From assembly GCF_003660265.1 (NCBI RefSeq), contig NZ_QXQP01000005.1:1-64000 (forward strand): a stretch of DNA of 64,000 nt. The letters run 5' to 3'. The position numbers and the translations under genes were made by a program. This DNA comes from Helicobacter mehlei (lineage in GTDB: Bacteria > Campylobacterota > Campylobacteria > Campylobacterales > Helicobacteraceae). Within the stretch, counting starts at the first letter, position 1. Each line of letters begins with the position of its first letter. Shown here in pieces: positions 7,835-16,772 of this stretch. The notes beneath the pieces are model-generated. The model saw only the letters and a list, made by a program, of their open reading frames with translations, was not told where the DNA came from and did not search any database.

Positions 7835-9193
7835 AAAAGCCTTTAATCGTTTTTGACTCTCTTGATCCCCTAGGATAAAGAGAGCATCTTTTAGCCCAAT
7901 GCCCCCAGCCTTGCCTAGCAAGGCCAATCTCAAGGGCAACATCAAAGCCGCGCTTTTAAGCCCATGTTCTTGCATAAAGGCATGTAAAAAATCCTCCAAG
8001 CTCTCTGGACTACTAAAAAGATCGGGATGGAATGTTAAGGGTTCTAGGGCTTTGCATGCACCCTCTAAGTTTTTAAGTTTATTGAGTTCATAGGTGCTAG
8101 GAGGGGTTAAAATCTCTTGGATACTCAATGCCATTTGTTTGAGGGTGGCACACCTAGCTTTTAGTGCTTGCAACAACACTTCTTGCTTGAAGGGGGGTAA
8201 TTTTTCTAAAGGGTTGCAACCAAAATCTTTTAAAAGCGTTTTGAGCCGGTCTGTGGGGCTTTCTTTGATATAATGGGCGTTGAGCCAATCAAGTTTGTGT
8301 AGGCTAAAGCAACTGGGCGCGCTGTTGAGATCATCGGGGTTAAATAAGTTAGTCATCTCAGCCAAGCCAAAGATCTCTTGATCCCCATAACTCCAACCTA
8401 AGCGCACTAAGAAATTTAGCAACGCCTCTTTAAGATAGCCCAAAGCCTTGTAATCCATCACCCCCATTGCTCCATCGCGTTTGCTGAGTTTATGCCCGTA
8501 CTCATTAAAGATCATGGGTACATGGTAGAATTTGGGGGGTGTGAAGCCCAATGCCTCATATAAGATCAGTTGTTTGGGCGTGTTGCTCAGATGATCATCG
8601 CCCCGAATGACAACATTAATCCCCATTAAAGCATCATCTACACTGACCACAAAATTATAAGTGGGCGTGCCATCCGCACGCGCAATGATAAAATCATCCA
8701 ATTCCTTAGCCTGAACCGCCACCGCCCCCTTGATCCCATCATCAAAACAGATAGCACCGCTTAAAGGGGCTTTAATGCGCACCACGGGTTGGTTATGCGG
8801 GGGTGTGCCCTTAAAATCGCGGTAACGCCGATCATATCTTGGAGTCTCCCCTCTAGCCCTTTGTGCCTCTCTTAGAGCCTCTAATTCCTGCTTGTCCATG
8901 TAGCAATAATAAGCCTTGCCTTGATCTAGCAAGCGTTGGATATGCTCTTGATAAACTTTTAAGCGTTGGGACTGATAGACAATCTCCCCATCAAAATCCA
9001 AACCCACCCACTCAAAGGCTTTTAAAATCGCCTCGCTGGCTTCTTGGCAGTTGCGTTTGGAGTCAGTATCCTCAATGCGCAAATAAAATTTCCCGCCATT
9101 TTTTCTAGCCCAAAGGTAGTTAAAAAGTGCTGTTCTAAGCCCGCCGATGTGTAAATGCCCCGTGGGCGAGGGTGCAAAACGCGTTACAACCAT
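7802..9193 (-). CDS. gltX1: Glutamyl-tRNA synthetase (GltX1)
   Basis: Class I glutamyl-tRNA synthetase charging tRNA-Glu. The N-terminus shows TRFAPSPTGHLHIGG with the HIGH-type signature and the KLSKRDG form of the KMSKS loop about two-thirds along; VIRGDDHLSNTPKQ is also typical. At 463 residues it matches GltX1 of H. pylori rather than the second enzyme, GltX2, which charges tRNA-Gln and is not in this window. I start at ATG 9191-9193 (MVVTRFAPSPTG) because AAAAAGGA lies 5 bases upstream; an upstream in-frame ATG would add 13 unneeded residues. The gene converges on and overlaps the hof gene by 33 bases. Confidence 0.94.
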   Translation of the reverse strand: MVVTRFAPSPTGHLHIGGLRTALFNYLWARKNGGKFYLRIEDTDSKRNCQEASEAILKAFEWVGLDFDGEIVYQSQRLKVYQEHIQRLLDQGKAYYCYMDKQELEALREAQRARGETPRYDRRYRDFKGTPPHNQPVVRIKAPLSGAICFDDGIKGAVAVQAKELDDFIIARADGTPTYNFVVSVDDALMGINVVIRGDDHLSNTPKQLILYEALGFTPPKFYHVPMIFNEYGHKLSKRDGAMGVMDYKALGYLKEALLNFLVRLGWSYGDQEIFGLAEMTNLFNPDDLNSAPSCFSLHKLDWLNAHYIKESPTDRLKTLLKDFGCNPLEKLPPFKQEVLLQALKARCATLKQMALSIQEILTPPSTYELNKLKNLEGACKALEPLTFHPDLFSSPESLEDFLHAFMQEHGLKSAALMLPLRLALLGKAGGIGLKDALFILGDQESQKRLKAFLVVVGADKIH

Positions 9194-9260
9194 AGATGTC
9201 CTTTTTAAGCGCAAAAATCTTAAAATAGGCATTTTAATACAGCTAACTTAAGGGGCGGTT

Positions 9261-10076
9261 ATGATCTGCGTGTTGGATATTGAAAGTGTACCCGATGTTG
9301 CCTTAATTCAAGAGCATTACCCACAAATGTGTATGGGGGCTACTAATGATTTAGAGATTTGCCAAAAGGCTTTTGAGTGGCAAAAGGAGCAAAGCGGGAC
9401 AGCCTTTTTACCTTTGTATCTGCACAAAGTGATCTCCATTGGTAGCGTGATCGCCGATGATTACGGGCATTTTAAAAAGGTGGGCAATTTTGGCAAACAA
9501 CTTGCAGAGAAGAGCGAAAAAGGCTTGATTGCGGATTTTTTAGCATTTTTCAACAAGCACCAGCCTAAGTTAGTTACTTTTAACGGGCGGCACTTTGATC
9601 TGCCCTTGTTGATGCTCAAAGCCCTAGCCTATAACTTAGATGCGCATGCATTTTATGAACAAGATAACCCAGAACGCAATAAAAGCAAATGGGAGAATTA
9701 CCGCCAACGTTACAGCGAAAAATTCCACACTGATTTATTGGATAGCTTGTTGCAATTTGATAGTACAAGGGGGCTTAGTCTTAAGGGGGTTTGTGCGTTG
9801 TGTGGCTTGCCGGGTAAATATGATGTGAGCGGGGATCAAGTCCATGTGCTCTACCATGCGGGGCAATTAGAGCAAATTGATAGTTATTGCCAAAGTGATG
9901 TGCTCAACACCTATTGGCTTTATTTGAAATACGAGCTCAATAAAGGGCATTTGCTCAAAGAGGATTATTTGAATATTTTGGTGCATTTAAAAGAGAATTT
10001 GCCCTCAGAGCAACCCTATACCTCCTTTTTCACCCAAGCTTTGCTAACCGAGATTGACAAAGAGTTACAAGCTTGA
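9261..10076 (+). CDS. Predicted 3'-5' exonuclease, PolB-exonuclease-like
   Basis: A 271-residue DEDD-type nuclease. ExoI motif is VLDIES (residues 4-9, Asp and Glu ligands), ExoII VTFNGRHFDLPLL near 114-126, and ExoIII YCQSDVLNTYWLYLKYE near 213-229. These match the family of stand-alone proteins related to the proofreading domain of DNA polymerase B (PF10108-like). Its cellular role is not established; a DNA repair or nucleic acid end-trimming function is likely. It is divergent from gltX with a 67-base gap, so both promoters lie there. AGGGGCGGTT precedes the ATG. Confidence 0.8.
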   Translation: MICVLDIESVPDVALIQEHYPQMCMGATNDLEICQKAFEWQKEQSGTAFLPLYLHKVISIGSVIADDYGHFKKVGNFGKQLAEKSEKGLIADFLAFFNKHQPKLVTFNGRHFDLPLLMLKALAYNLDAHAFYEQDNPERNKSKWENYRQRYSEKFHTDLLDSLLQFDSTRGLSLKGVCALCGLPGKYDVSGDQVHVLYHAGQLEQIDSYCQSDVLNTYWLYLKYELNKGHLLKEDYLNILVHLKENLPSEQPYTSFFTQALLTEIDKELQA

Positions 10077-10127
10077 GTTTGTCTAGGTTTGTTATGATCG
10101 CCAATCTATACAACACAAAGGATTAAC

Positions 10128-10511
10128 ATGTTAAAAAATGCCGTATTTTGGCTTTTAGGGGCAGGCTTGCTTATGGCTGAACCCAACCACGATTTGAAAT
10201 TTGATGTTTTTTACCGACCTGTGGGCGGGAAGATGATGGAGAGCATGATCAAACGCACTTATATGCGTATCACTTCTTTAAACAATGAAGCAGTGTTGAT
10301 TGAAGATATTATTATCAACCGCGGGAACTCTTGTGCCATTGCCAAAAAAATAGGTGATAACTTCAAGGATAAGTTTAAAAAACAACCCTTGTTCAACTAC
10401 CGCCTCAAATATTCCCAAGAAAGTGCTTATGAACTCAAATGCGCGCCCTCCCAGCTCCTAGAGATCAAGATTGTAACTGATAAGGGCGACTTTGAGCGCA
10501 AGGTGCAATAG
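10128..10511 (+). CDS. Small exported protein of unknown function
   Basis: A 127-residue protein with a clear signal peptide (MLKNAVFWLLGAGLLMA) and a mature part starting EPNHDLKFD. The mature region is mixed alpha/beta with two cysteines (RGNSCAIAKK and YELKCAPS) that could form a disulfide in the periplasm. AAAGGATT sits just before the start codon, and TATGAT about 35 bases upstream may be a -10 box. It is followed after 8 bases by nnrD. I do not recognise the family; similar small secreted proteins are common in Helicobacter. Confidence 0.7.
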   Translation: MLKNAVFWLLGAGLLMAEPNHDLKFDVFYRPVGGKMMESMIKRTYMRITSLNNEAVLIEDIIINRGNSCAIAKKIGDNFKDKFKKQPLFNYRLKYSQESAYELKCAPSQLLEIKIVTDKGDFERKVQ

Positions 10512-10519
10512 GGGCTAGC

Positions 10520-11911
10520 GTGCAACCAATTTTTCTGGATAAAAGGGAGCTAGACAACCGCGCGCAGGTGCTCTATGGCTTAAGCGATCAGCTACTGATG
10601 GAAAATGCTGCCAATGCCTTAAAGCAGGTGATTTTAGCGCGGGCTAAAGCCCCTCAAGAGGTATTGATCGTGTGTGGGGGCGGGGATAATGGGGGCGATG
10701 GGTATGCTTTGGCGCGCCAGCTCAAGGGGAGTGGTTATGGCGTGCGTGTCTATGCCCCCAAAACCCCTAAAAGCACTCTATGCCAAATCCAATACCAGCG
10801 TGCTCTAGCCACTCAAGTGGAAATGGTTTTGGGCTTGCAACCCTGCGCTGTGTTGGTAGATTGCCTCTTTGGGTCGGGCTTTAAGGGGGATTTGAGCCCA
10901 GAAGATCAAGAACTCATCACACAAATGAACGCCTTAGAGGGGCTTAAACTGGCTTGTGATGTGCCTAGCGGGATAGACTCTAAGGGGTGCGTGGATTCTG
11001 TAGCCTTTAGGGCAGATGTGAGTGTGAGCATGGGGGCTTTGGGGCTGGCTCTTTTTAGCGATGTAGCTAAGGACTTTGTGGGCGAGGTGGTTGTGGGGGA
11101 TTTGGGCGTGGGGCGTGGACTCTATGAGATTGAAAGCCCGCTTTTTTTGCTGGAGAAAAGCGATCTATGCCTGCCCCTGCGAGTCAAGCAGAACACGCAT
11201 AAGGGGTATTTTGGGCATGTGTGCGTGTTTGTAGGCGAGCAAAGTGGAGCGGGCTTACTCAGTGCCCAAAGTGCTTTAGCTTTTGGAGCAGGGATGGTGA
11301 GCATTGTGGGCGATGGGTCGCTAAAGAATAGCAAGCCCCTAGAAATCATGTATGCCTCAGATGTGTTGCCACAAGCTAATGCCTTTGCCATTGGCATGGG
11401 CTTAGGGCAGAGCGTACCTAGTTGCTTGGAGCAAATGCTCCAACAAGGTCCATGTGTGATCGATGCGGACATGTTTTATCGCCCCTTGTTAAAGGATTTA
11501 TTAGAGTTGCCCTATGATTTGGTGCTCACCCCCCATCCCAAAGAGTTTTTATCCCTCTTGCACATGGTGGGCTTTGAAGTGAGCATGCCAGAGTTATTGC
11601 AGGCTAAACTGGATTATGCCCTAGCCTTTAGCCAAGCCTACCCGCATGTGGTCTTGCTCTTAAAAGGGGCAAATGTGTTCATCGCCTACAATGGGCATAT
11701 CCACATTAATACGCTAGGCAGTAGCGCGTTGGCTAAGGCTGGGAGTGGGGATGTGCTCAGTGGCATGATCGCTGCACTATTGGCACAGGGTTATAGTTTA
11801 TTGGATGCTAGTATCCATGCTAGCCTTGCGCATGCCCTAGTGGCTCAAGATTTTTGTTCCTTTGCCCTCACGCCCTTGGAACTCATCAAGCACCTAAAAG
11901 AGTTAGCCTAA
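10520..11911 (+). CDS. nnrD: Bifunctional NAD(P)H-hydrate epimerase/dehydratase
   Basis: A two-domain metabolite-repair enzyme of 463 residues. The N-terminal YjeF/NnrE-like half has LLMENAANAL and CGGGDNGGDGYALAR and interconverts the epimers of damaged NAD(P)H. The C-terminal NnrD half has THKGYFGHV, DADMF, LTPHPKEF, LLKGA and the nucleotide loop AKAGSGDVLSGMI, and dehydrates NAD(P)H hydrate using ATP or ADP. It starts with GTG (10520) and ends at 11911, where its TAA shares one base with the dnaB ATG (TAATG), so the two are translationally coupled. H. pylori has the same pair (HP1363-HP1362). Confidence 0.9.
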   Translation: MQPIFLDKRELDNRAQVLYGLSDQLLMENAANALKQVILARAKAPQEVLIVCGGGDNGGDGYALARQLKGSGYGVRVYAPKTPKSTLCQIQYQRALATQVEMVLGLQPCAVLVDCLFGSGFKGDLSPEDQELITQMNALEGLKLACDVPSGIDSKGCVDSVAFRADVSVSMGALGLALFSDVAKDFVGEVVVGDLGVGRGLYEIESPLFLLEKSDLCLPLRVKQNTHKGYFGHVCVFVGEQSGAGLLSAQSALAFGAGMVSIVGDGSLKNSKPLEIMYASDVLPQANAFAIGMGLGQSVPSCLEQMLQQGPCVIDADMFYRPLLKDLLELPYDLVLTPHPKEFLSLLHMVGFEVSMPELLQAKLDYALAFSQAYPHVVLLLKGANVFIAYNGHIHINTLGSSALAKAGSGDVLSGMIAALLAQGYSLLDASIHASLAHALVAQDFCSFALTPLELIKHLKELA

Positions 11912-13548
11912 TGACCTACACAAACACTTCCCAAGAGAATTTAATCATGATGGAAAGGGCGGTGTTTTCAGCTCTTTTGGAGGGCAATAAATACGAAGAT
12001 TTTGCCTCGATACTCAAGCCCGATGACTTTTTTTATCCCAGCCACCGCCTTCTTTTTAACCTCTGTGGCACGCTTTATGACGCCAAAAAGCCCGTTGATG
12101 CGTCTTTTTTAGATAAAGAGTTGCTCAAACACGCCAACCACCAAACGCATCGGGAGGCGTTAGCCCAAATCATAGCAACTTCTCCCATTGCCAACCTAGA
12201 GGCTTATATCCGCGCCATTCAAGAAGCCGCAATCCACAGACGCTTGTTGCAACTCAGCATTGAGATTAGAGAGCAATGTTCCCAAGACAAGCCAAGTTCC
12301 ATGATCTTAGATGAGGTGGAGCGCGCCCTTTATCAAATCTCCATGCAGGATGCCAAGAAGAGTTTTAGACCCGTTACAGAGATTGTTTATAACACCCTGA
12401 AGATGATTGAAGAAGCCAAACTACGGGGCAACAACAAAGTTACGGGTTTGGATACGGGTTTCCACCAGCTCAACGAATACACGGGGGGGTTTCAAAAGGG
12501 GGATTTGGTGGTCATTGGGGCTAGACCCTCTATGGGTAAAACAAGCTTTGTGCTCAATATCGCCCAAACCACCCTAGCCCACAACCAAGGCGTGGCGATC
12601 TTTAGCATGGAGATGAGCGGGGAGCAGTTGATGATGCGCCTCCTCTCCTCATTGTCTATTTTGCACCTGCATGACCTCAAAATGGGGAATTTGACAGACC
12701 CTGCTTGGGAGAATCTCTCTAGGAGCGCGCAAAACATCGCCCAAAAGCCCTTGTTCATTGATGATAGCAGTGTTTTGACCATCCAACATGTACGTTCCAA
12801 ATTGCGCCAGCTTAAAAACCAGCACCCCGAGATTGCCATTGCCATTGTGGATTATTTGCAACTGATGAGCGGGGATCGTGGCGAACTCAAACGCCACGAG
12901 CAAGTTGCCGAAATCTCTAGGGGACTTAAGACTTTGGCCAGAGAGCTAGATATTCCCATGGTTGCCTTATCCCAGCTCAACCGCGCCTTGGAAAGTCGTG
13001 AAGATAAACGCCCTATTCTATCCGATCTCAAAGAGAGTGGAGCGATTGAGCAAGATGCCGATCAAGTTTTATTTTTATACCGCGATGCAATCTATAAAAA
13101 ACGCGCCCAAAACGATCTGCTAGCCAAAATGCGCAAAGAGGGCAAAACTGAGGAAGTTAAAAAGCTAGAGAAACAATTTAGCGAGGAGGGTAAGTTGGAG
13201 TTTGGGCGAAACAATGGAGTAGAAGATGCCGAGATCATTTTGGCTAAAAATAGGAATGGGAGCATTGGGACGATTAAAGTGGGCTTTAATAAGGCTTATA
13301 CCCGTTTTGAAGATCGCATTGAGCAAGAGGGCGATCAAAAACCCACCAACATGTCCAATGTGCCCGAAACGACCATGTCGGGTATGCCAAAGCCAGAGCC
13401 TTCTTATGATCTCGAGACGACCATGCCTAACATGTTGGAGTTTGTCTCCGTGCCCGAAACAAATACGCCAAGCATGTTAGAGCCTGCCGATGTGCCCGAA
13501 CATGCCTCTAAAGAGTCCATGACCCTTGTACCCATCAACCACCGCTGA
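11911..13548 (+). CDS. dnaB: Replicative DNA helicase DnaB
   Basis: Hexameric 5'-3' helicase of the replication fork. An N-terminal DnaB domain is followed by the RecA-like motor: Walker A GARPSMGKTS, Walker B-like VDYLQLMSG, ALSQLNRALE and the arginine-finger region ESGAIEQDADQVLFLYRD. Between VLFLYRD and EIILAKNRNG there is a charged helical insertion of about 50 residues, as known for H. pylori DnaB, which works without a DnaC loader. I start at ATG 11911, overlapping the nnrD stop; a longer frame exists but lies inside nnrD. After the usual end (near FEDRIEQ) there is an unusual 70-residue tail rich in Pro, Glu, Thr and Met with repeated VPE(T/H) units, making 545 residues against 488 in H. 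pylori. Confidence 0.94.
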   Translation: MTYTNTSQENLIMMERAVFSALLEGNKYEDFASILKPDDFFYPSHRLLFNLCGTLYDAKKPVDASFLDKELLKHANHQTHREALAQIIATSPIANLEAYIRAIQEAAIHRRLLQLSIEIREQCSQDKPSSMILDEVERALYQISMQDAKKSFRPVTEIVYNTLKMIEEAKLRGNNKVTGLDTGFHQLNEYTGGFQKGDLVVIGARPSMGKTSFVLNIAQTTLAHNQGVAIFSMEMSGEQLMMRLLSSLSILHLHDLKMGNLTDPAWENLSRSAQNIAQKPLFIDDSSVLTIQHVRSKLRQLKNQHPEIAIAIVDYLQLMSGDRGELKRHEQVAEISRGLKTLARELDIPMVALSQLNRALESREDKRPILSDLKESGAIEQDADQVLFLYRDAIYKKRAQNDLLAKMRKEGKTEEVKKLEKQFSEEGKLEFGRNNGVEDAEIILAKNRNGSIGTIKVGFNKAYTRFEDRIEQEGDQKPTNMSNVPETTMSGMPKPEPSYDLETTMPNMLEFVSVPETNTPSMLEPADVPEHASKESMTLVPINHR

Positions 13549-13595
13549 AAACACATTCTTTAGTCCAGCCCCTCTTACAAACTAAGCGCGATTGC

Positions 13596-14813
13596 TTGGG
13601 GGTGTGCCTTATCTTGCTCACTCTCCTTGCCCTTTCACTGGGCTATAAATACACCCAATACCAAACATTTTTAGGCAAAAAACCCCTAAGAATGCATGCT
13701 CAAGTGATCTTACAATATGCCAAGGGTCCCCAGCCCTATTATGTCCTCAAGCTCAAAGACCAGCATGGCAATCTCTTTTTCACCACCAGCAAAGAGGACA
13801 TCAAGGACTTGACCTATGCTTTTGTGCAAGTCTATGGCAAGATGGCAAAATGTTCCTTTTGGGAATTTTTAAAAAGCTGTTATTTCCACACCTTTTATCT
13901 TGCCCTAAGCCCTTCTAAAGATTATAAAAACCCACTACGCACCTCTATTAACGCCCAACACCTAAACCCGCTGATGGGCAACTTCTACAACACTTTATTT
14001 CTAGCCGATTCTTTAGATGCACGCACCCGCAAGGTGAGCGTAGGGCTAGGCTTGAGCCACATCATCGCCATTAGCGGGTTTCACTTGGGAATCCTCAGTG
14101 CCTTTTTTTATGCCCTCTTTAAAATCCCCTATACTTTTTTGCAACAACGCCACTTCCCCCACCGCAACCGCACCTATGATTTGGGCGTGCTGGTGTTGCT
14201 TGTTATGGGGGTTTATTTGGTGCTCTTGGACTTCCAACCCTCATTTTTGCGCGCTTTTGTGATGGCTGTGGGGGCGTTTGTGCTCTTTTTTAGCGGGGTG
14301 GAATTGTTGAGCTTTGCGTTTTTGTTATTGGTGGTGCTGGTGGGTTTAGCCCTCTTCCCAAACCTAATCCGCCATATCGGCTTCATTTTGTCGGTGAGCG
14401 GGGTATTCTATATTTTTCTTTTCATCAAATACACGCCCAAAATGCCCGTTTGGCTCTATGCACTCTTGTTTAATAGCACGATTTTCCTCCACATGCTCCC
14501 CATCGTGCATGCCTTCTTTAGCCCCTTTAGCCTCTACCAACTCAGTGCGATCTTATTAGCCTTTGTCTTTGTGATCTTTTTCCCCCTAACTCTCATCTTG
14601 CATACTCTAGGCTTGGGGGGCGTATTTGATCCTTACTTGCTTAAAGCCCTAGAGTGGCACATCCCCACTTTGGACTACCTTACCCCTAAGTGGCTCTTGG
14701 GGCTCTATGTGAGTCTCTCTTTGTTAGCCATGCGTTATAAGTGGGCTTATATCGGGCTTTATGTGGTGGGTTTGGGAGTCTTTGCTCTCTTAGCCCTGCG
14801 TGCGCTTTATTGA
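13596..14813 (+). CDS. comEC: ComEC/Rec2-type DNA uptake channel
   Basis: Polytopic inner membrane protein that passes single-stranded DNA into the cytoplasm during natural transformation. It has an N-terminal membrane anchor, a soluble OB-like region (residues 30-110), then the competence domain with the family signature SHIIAISGFHLGILS and about eight hydrophobic helices. Length is 405 residues, near H. pylori HP1361. There is no ATG near the front: TTG 13596 is the first standard start in frame. The frame stays open back to 13512 with no GTG or ATG; a CTG at 13545 overlaps the dnaB stop and would add 17 residues. The true start is therefore uncertain. The metallo-beta-lactamase domain of larger ComEC proteins is absent, as in H. 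pylori. Confidence 0.87.
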   Translation: MGVCLILLTLLALSLGYKYTQYQTFLGKKPLRMHAQVILQYAKGPQPYYVLKLKDQHGNLFFTTSKEDIKDLTYAFVQVYGKMAKCSFWEFLKSCYFHTFYLALSPSKDYKNPLRTSINAQHLNPLMGNFYNTLFLADSLDARTRKVSVGLGLSHIIAISGFHLGILSAFFYALFKIPYTFLQQRHFPHRNRTYDLGVLVLLVMGVYLVLLDFQPSFLRAFVMAVGAFVLFFSGVELLSFAFLLLVVLVGLALFPNLIRHIGFILSVSGVFYIFLFIKYTPKMPVWLYALLFNSTIFLHMLPIVHAFFSPFSLYQLSAILLAFVFVIFFPLTLILHTLGLGGVFDPYLLKALEWHIPTLDYLTPKWLLGLYVSLSLLAMRYKWAYIGLYVVGLGVFALLALRALY

Positions 14814-14850
14814 TTTTTATGCTAGAATAGGGATTTTTAGAAAGGCTAGC

Positions 14851-15735
14851 ATGTGGGGTAAACTCAAGCTCTTTGGTGCGTTAGTCGCCATTGAGCACAC
14901 CATTTTTTCTGGCATGTTCATTTTGATAGCCATCGTGGTGGCATGGGCACAAGCACATGTGGGTTTTGGAAAGGGGCTTTGGCTCTTGCTTTTGTGTAGC
15001 TTGGCTCTGCTAAGCGCGCGCAATTTTGCGATGGGCTTTAACCGCCTAGTAGACCGCAAATTTGATCGTAAGAATGCACGCACCAAGGATCGCCCCAGCG
15101 TAAATGGGAGCTTGGGTATTTTCTCCCAGCTAGTTTTTTGTGTAGCTAATGCTCTGCTTTTTGTGGGGGTGAGCTATGCCATCAATGCTCTTGCCTTCAA
15201 ACTCTCCTTTTTCTTTTTGTTGATCTTGGGGGGGTATTCTTACATGAAGCGTTTTAGCTATTATGCGCACTGGGTGCTGGGTGTGTGTTTGGGGCTAGCC
15301 CCTATTGCGGGCGTGGTGGCAATCTTGGGGTCTGTGCCCTTGTGGAGTGTGTGGCTAGCTTTGGGGGTGGTCTTTTGGGTGGCAGGTTTTGATCTGCTCT
15401 ATTCCTTGCAAGATATGGAATTTGACAAGCAAGAGGGGTTATACTCTGTGCCCGCCATCTTTGGAGCGCAAAAAACCCTTTGGCTCTCACGCTTAAGCCA
15501 TCTTTTGGCGGTGTTGTGCTGGGTGGGGTTTGTTTATAGTGCGCATTTGGGAGTGGTGGCGTATGTGGGGGTGTTGGTGAATTTGGGGATTTTACTCTAT
15601 GAGCAATGGCTGGTATTTAAGGATTTTGAAAATATCCCCAAAGCCTTTTTTGTGTTTAATGGATATTTGGGGGTGGTGTTTTTGATCTTTATCCTCATCG
15701 ATCGGAGTGTGTGGCTTGGATTTGGGGCACTTTAA
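14851..15735 (+). CDS. mqnP: UbiA-family prenyltransferase, likely MqnP of the futalosine pathway
   Basis: A membrane prenyltransferase with eight or nine hydrophobic segments. The two Asp-rich motifs of UbiA enzymes are present: FNRLVDRKFDRKNARTKDRP near residues 50-69 and DLLYSLQDMEFDKQEGLYSVP near 180-200, which bind Mg and polyprenyl diphosphate. Helicobacter makes menaquinone by the futalosine route and not through 4-hydroxybenzoate, so the substrate is probably a futalosine-derived aromatic carboxylate. That assignment is inference from the pathway. I start at ATG 14851 because GAAAGG lies 5 bases upstream; an in-frame upstream ATG at 14800 would overlap comEC by 14 bases and has no ribosome site. 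Confidence 0.82.
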   Translation: MWGKLKLFGALVAIEHTIFSGMFILIAIVVAWAQAHVGFGKGLWLLLLCSLALLSARNFAMGFNRLVDRKFDRKNARTKDRPSVNGSLGIFSQLVFCVANALLFVGVSYAINALAFKLSFFFLLILGGYSYMKRFSYYAHWVLGVCLGLAPIAGVVAILGSVPLWSVWLALGVVFWVAGFDLLYSLQDMEFDKQEGLYSVPAIFGAQKTLWLSRLSHLLAVLCWVGFVYSAHLGVVAYVGVLVNLGILLYEQWLVFKDFENIPKAFFVFNGYLGVVFLIFILIDRSVWLGFGAL

Positions 15736-16243
15736 GCAACTTTGCAACCAACATGGACATTTTACCCGTTTAGTGGCTTGCTCATTGCCCATAGAATACG
15801 CGCCCTATCAAGAGGTGCATGCAAGCGAATATGAAAGTTTGGGTTCTTCAGATGCGATCCAAGCCCCCGATTGGGAAGTTTTCTATGGCAAGGATCGCGA
15901 GGATGTGATCTTAAGGGCTCTTTCTGAGATTTATGCCAAACTCAACCATCTAGAACAAATGATGAGCGAGCAACAGATCGCCTATTTGCCCTTAGAGTCC
16001 CAAAGCACTTTGGAGGTTTTAGGGCATGGCATTTTGGGCACGACTAAGGCTGGTTTTGAGCCCTCCCAAACTTACTACATGCGCTTTAAACTCCCCCACA
16101 TGCCCTACAAACGTATCCCCCTCATAGCAAGGGCTTTTGATTTGCACTTGTTGCACATCACACGCATGCACCCCAGAGATGTGAAAGATTTTGATGGTTT
16201 CATTGCCAAAAGAGAATTAGAAAGTTTAAAAAAAGCGGATTAA
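15716..16243 (+). CDS. Conserved cytoplasmic protein of unknown function (HP1359-like position)
   Basis: A hydrophilic protein of about 175 residues without signal peptide or membrane segment. Notable parts are YGKDREDVILRALSEIYAKL, a predicted helix near the middle, and YYMRFKLPHMPYKRIPL, a strand-rich segment that recalls PilZ-type folds but is not diagnostic. No ATG start: TTG 15716 is preceded by GGAG at 8 bases and I prefer it; a GTG at 15707 lies inside that ribosome site. Either start overlaps the end of mqnP, so translation is coupled. The next gene starts 9 bases on. Confidence 0.7.
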   Translation: MDLGHFKQLCNQHGHFTRLVACSLPIEYAPYQEVHASEYESLGSSDAIQAPDWEVFYGKDREDVILRALSEIYAKLNHLEQMMSEQQIAYLPLESQSTLEVLGHGILGTTKAGFEPSQTYYMRFKLPHMPYKRIPLIARAFDLHLLHITRMHPRDVKDFDGFIAKRELESLKKAD

Positions 16244-16252
16244 AGGGCGCGC

Positions 16253-16771
16253 ATGCAATTAAGTTTTGATGTGTTAATATGGATCATCGGCGGGGTGGTG
16301 GTTTTGGTTTTTGCTTGCTTGATAGCTTATAGTTATATCAAGGATAAAGAGTTTGCCAACAAGACCAAACAGCTTGAGAAAGCCCTAGATGCGATCAACC
16401 AAGAAATTTATAAAATCCGCAAGTGGATTCAAGAGAGCGAGTTACAAGCCGAGTTTAACGCCTCTAGCATGAGCGCGAGCGTGAAAGATGCAGTCAATGA
16501 TAACCTCAATGCGAGTTTGTCTAATCTTTACAACCATCTCCAAGAAATCCAAGATAGCATCCACAAAGAACGGGATTATTTGGAAGAAAAGATTATTGTT
16601 TTAGAAAACAAATTCAAAGAATTGGGGCACTTCACGCCCAGCAATGATGATATTGATGAAAAAAAGGTCATTAAGATGTACAAAGAGGGCTGGAGCGTGG
16701 ATTCAATCGCTAAGGAGTTGCGTAGTAGCAAGGGGCAGATCGAGTTTATCTTAAAGCTGGCGGATATTTAA
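16253..16771 (+). CDS. Membrane-anchored coiled-coil protein with C-terminal helix-turn-helix-like end
   Basis: This 172-residue protein has one N-terminal membrane helix (LIWIIGGVVVLVFACLIAYSYI), a long coiled coil from about residue 35 to 125, and a compact C-terminus (VIKMYKEGWSVDSIAKELRSSKGQIEFILKLA) with the look of a small helix-turn-helix. It is the sort of protein annotated as conserved hypothetical next to psd in H. pylori (HP1358). The AAAGGG ribosome site is good. Function is unknown; the architecture suggests a membrane-tethered scaffold or sensor. Confidence 0.75.
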   Translation: MQLSFDVLIWIIGGVVVLVFACLIAYSYIKDKEFANKTKQLEKALDAINQEIYKIRKWIQESELQAEFNASSMSASVKDAVNDNLNASLSNLYNHLQEIQDSIHKERDYLEEKIIVLENKFKELGHFTPSNDDIDEKKVIKMYKEGWSVDSIAKELRSSKGQIEFILKLADI

Positions 16772-16772
16772 C

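Noticed and set aside
11122-11472. 116-codon minus-strand ORF inside nnrD
   Set aside because: Fully covered by the nnrD catalytic domain; no independent evidence.
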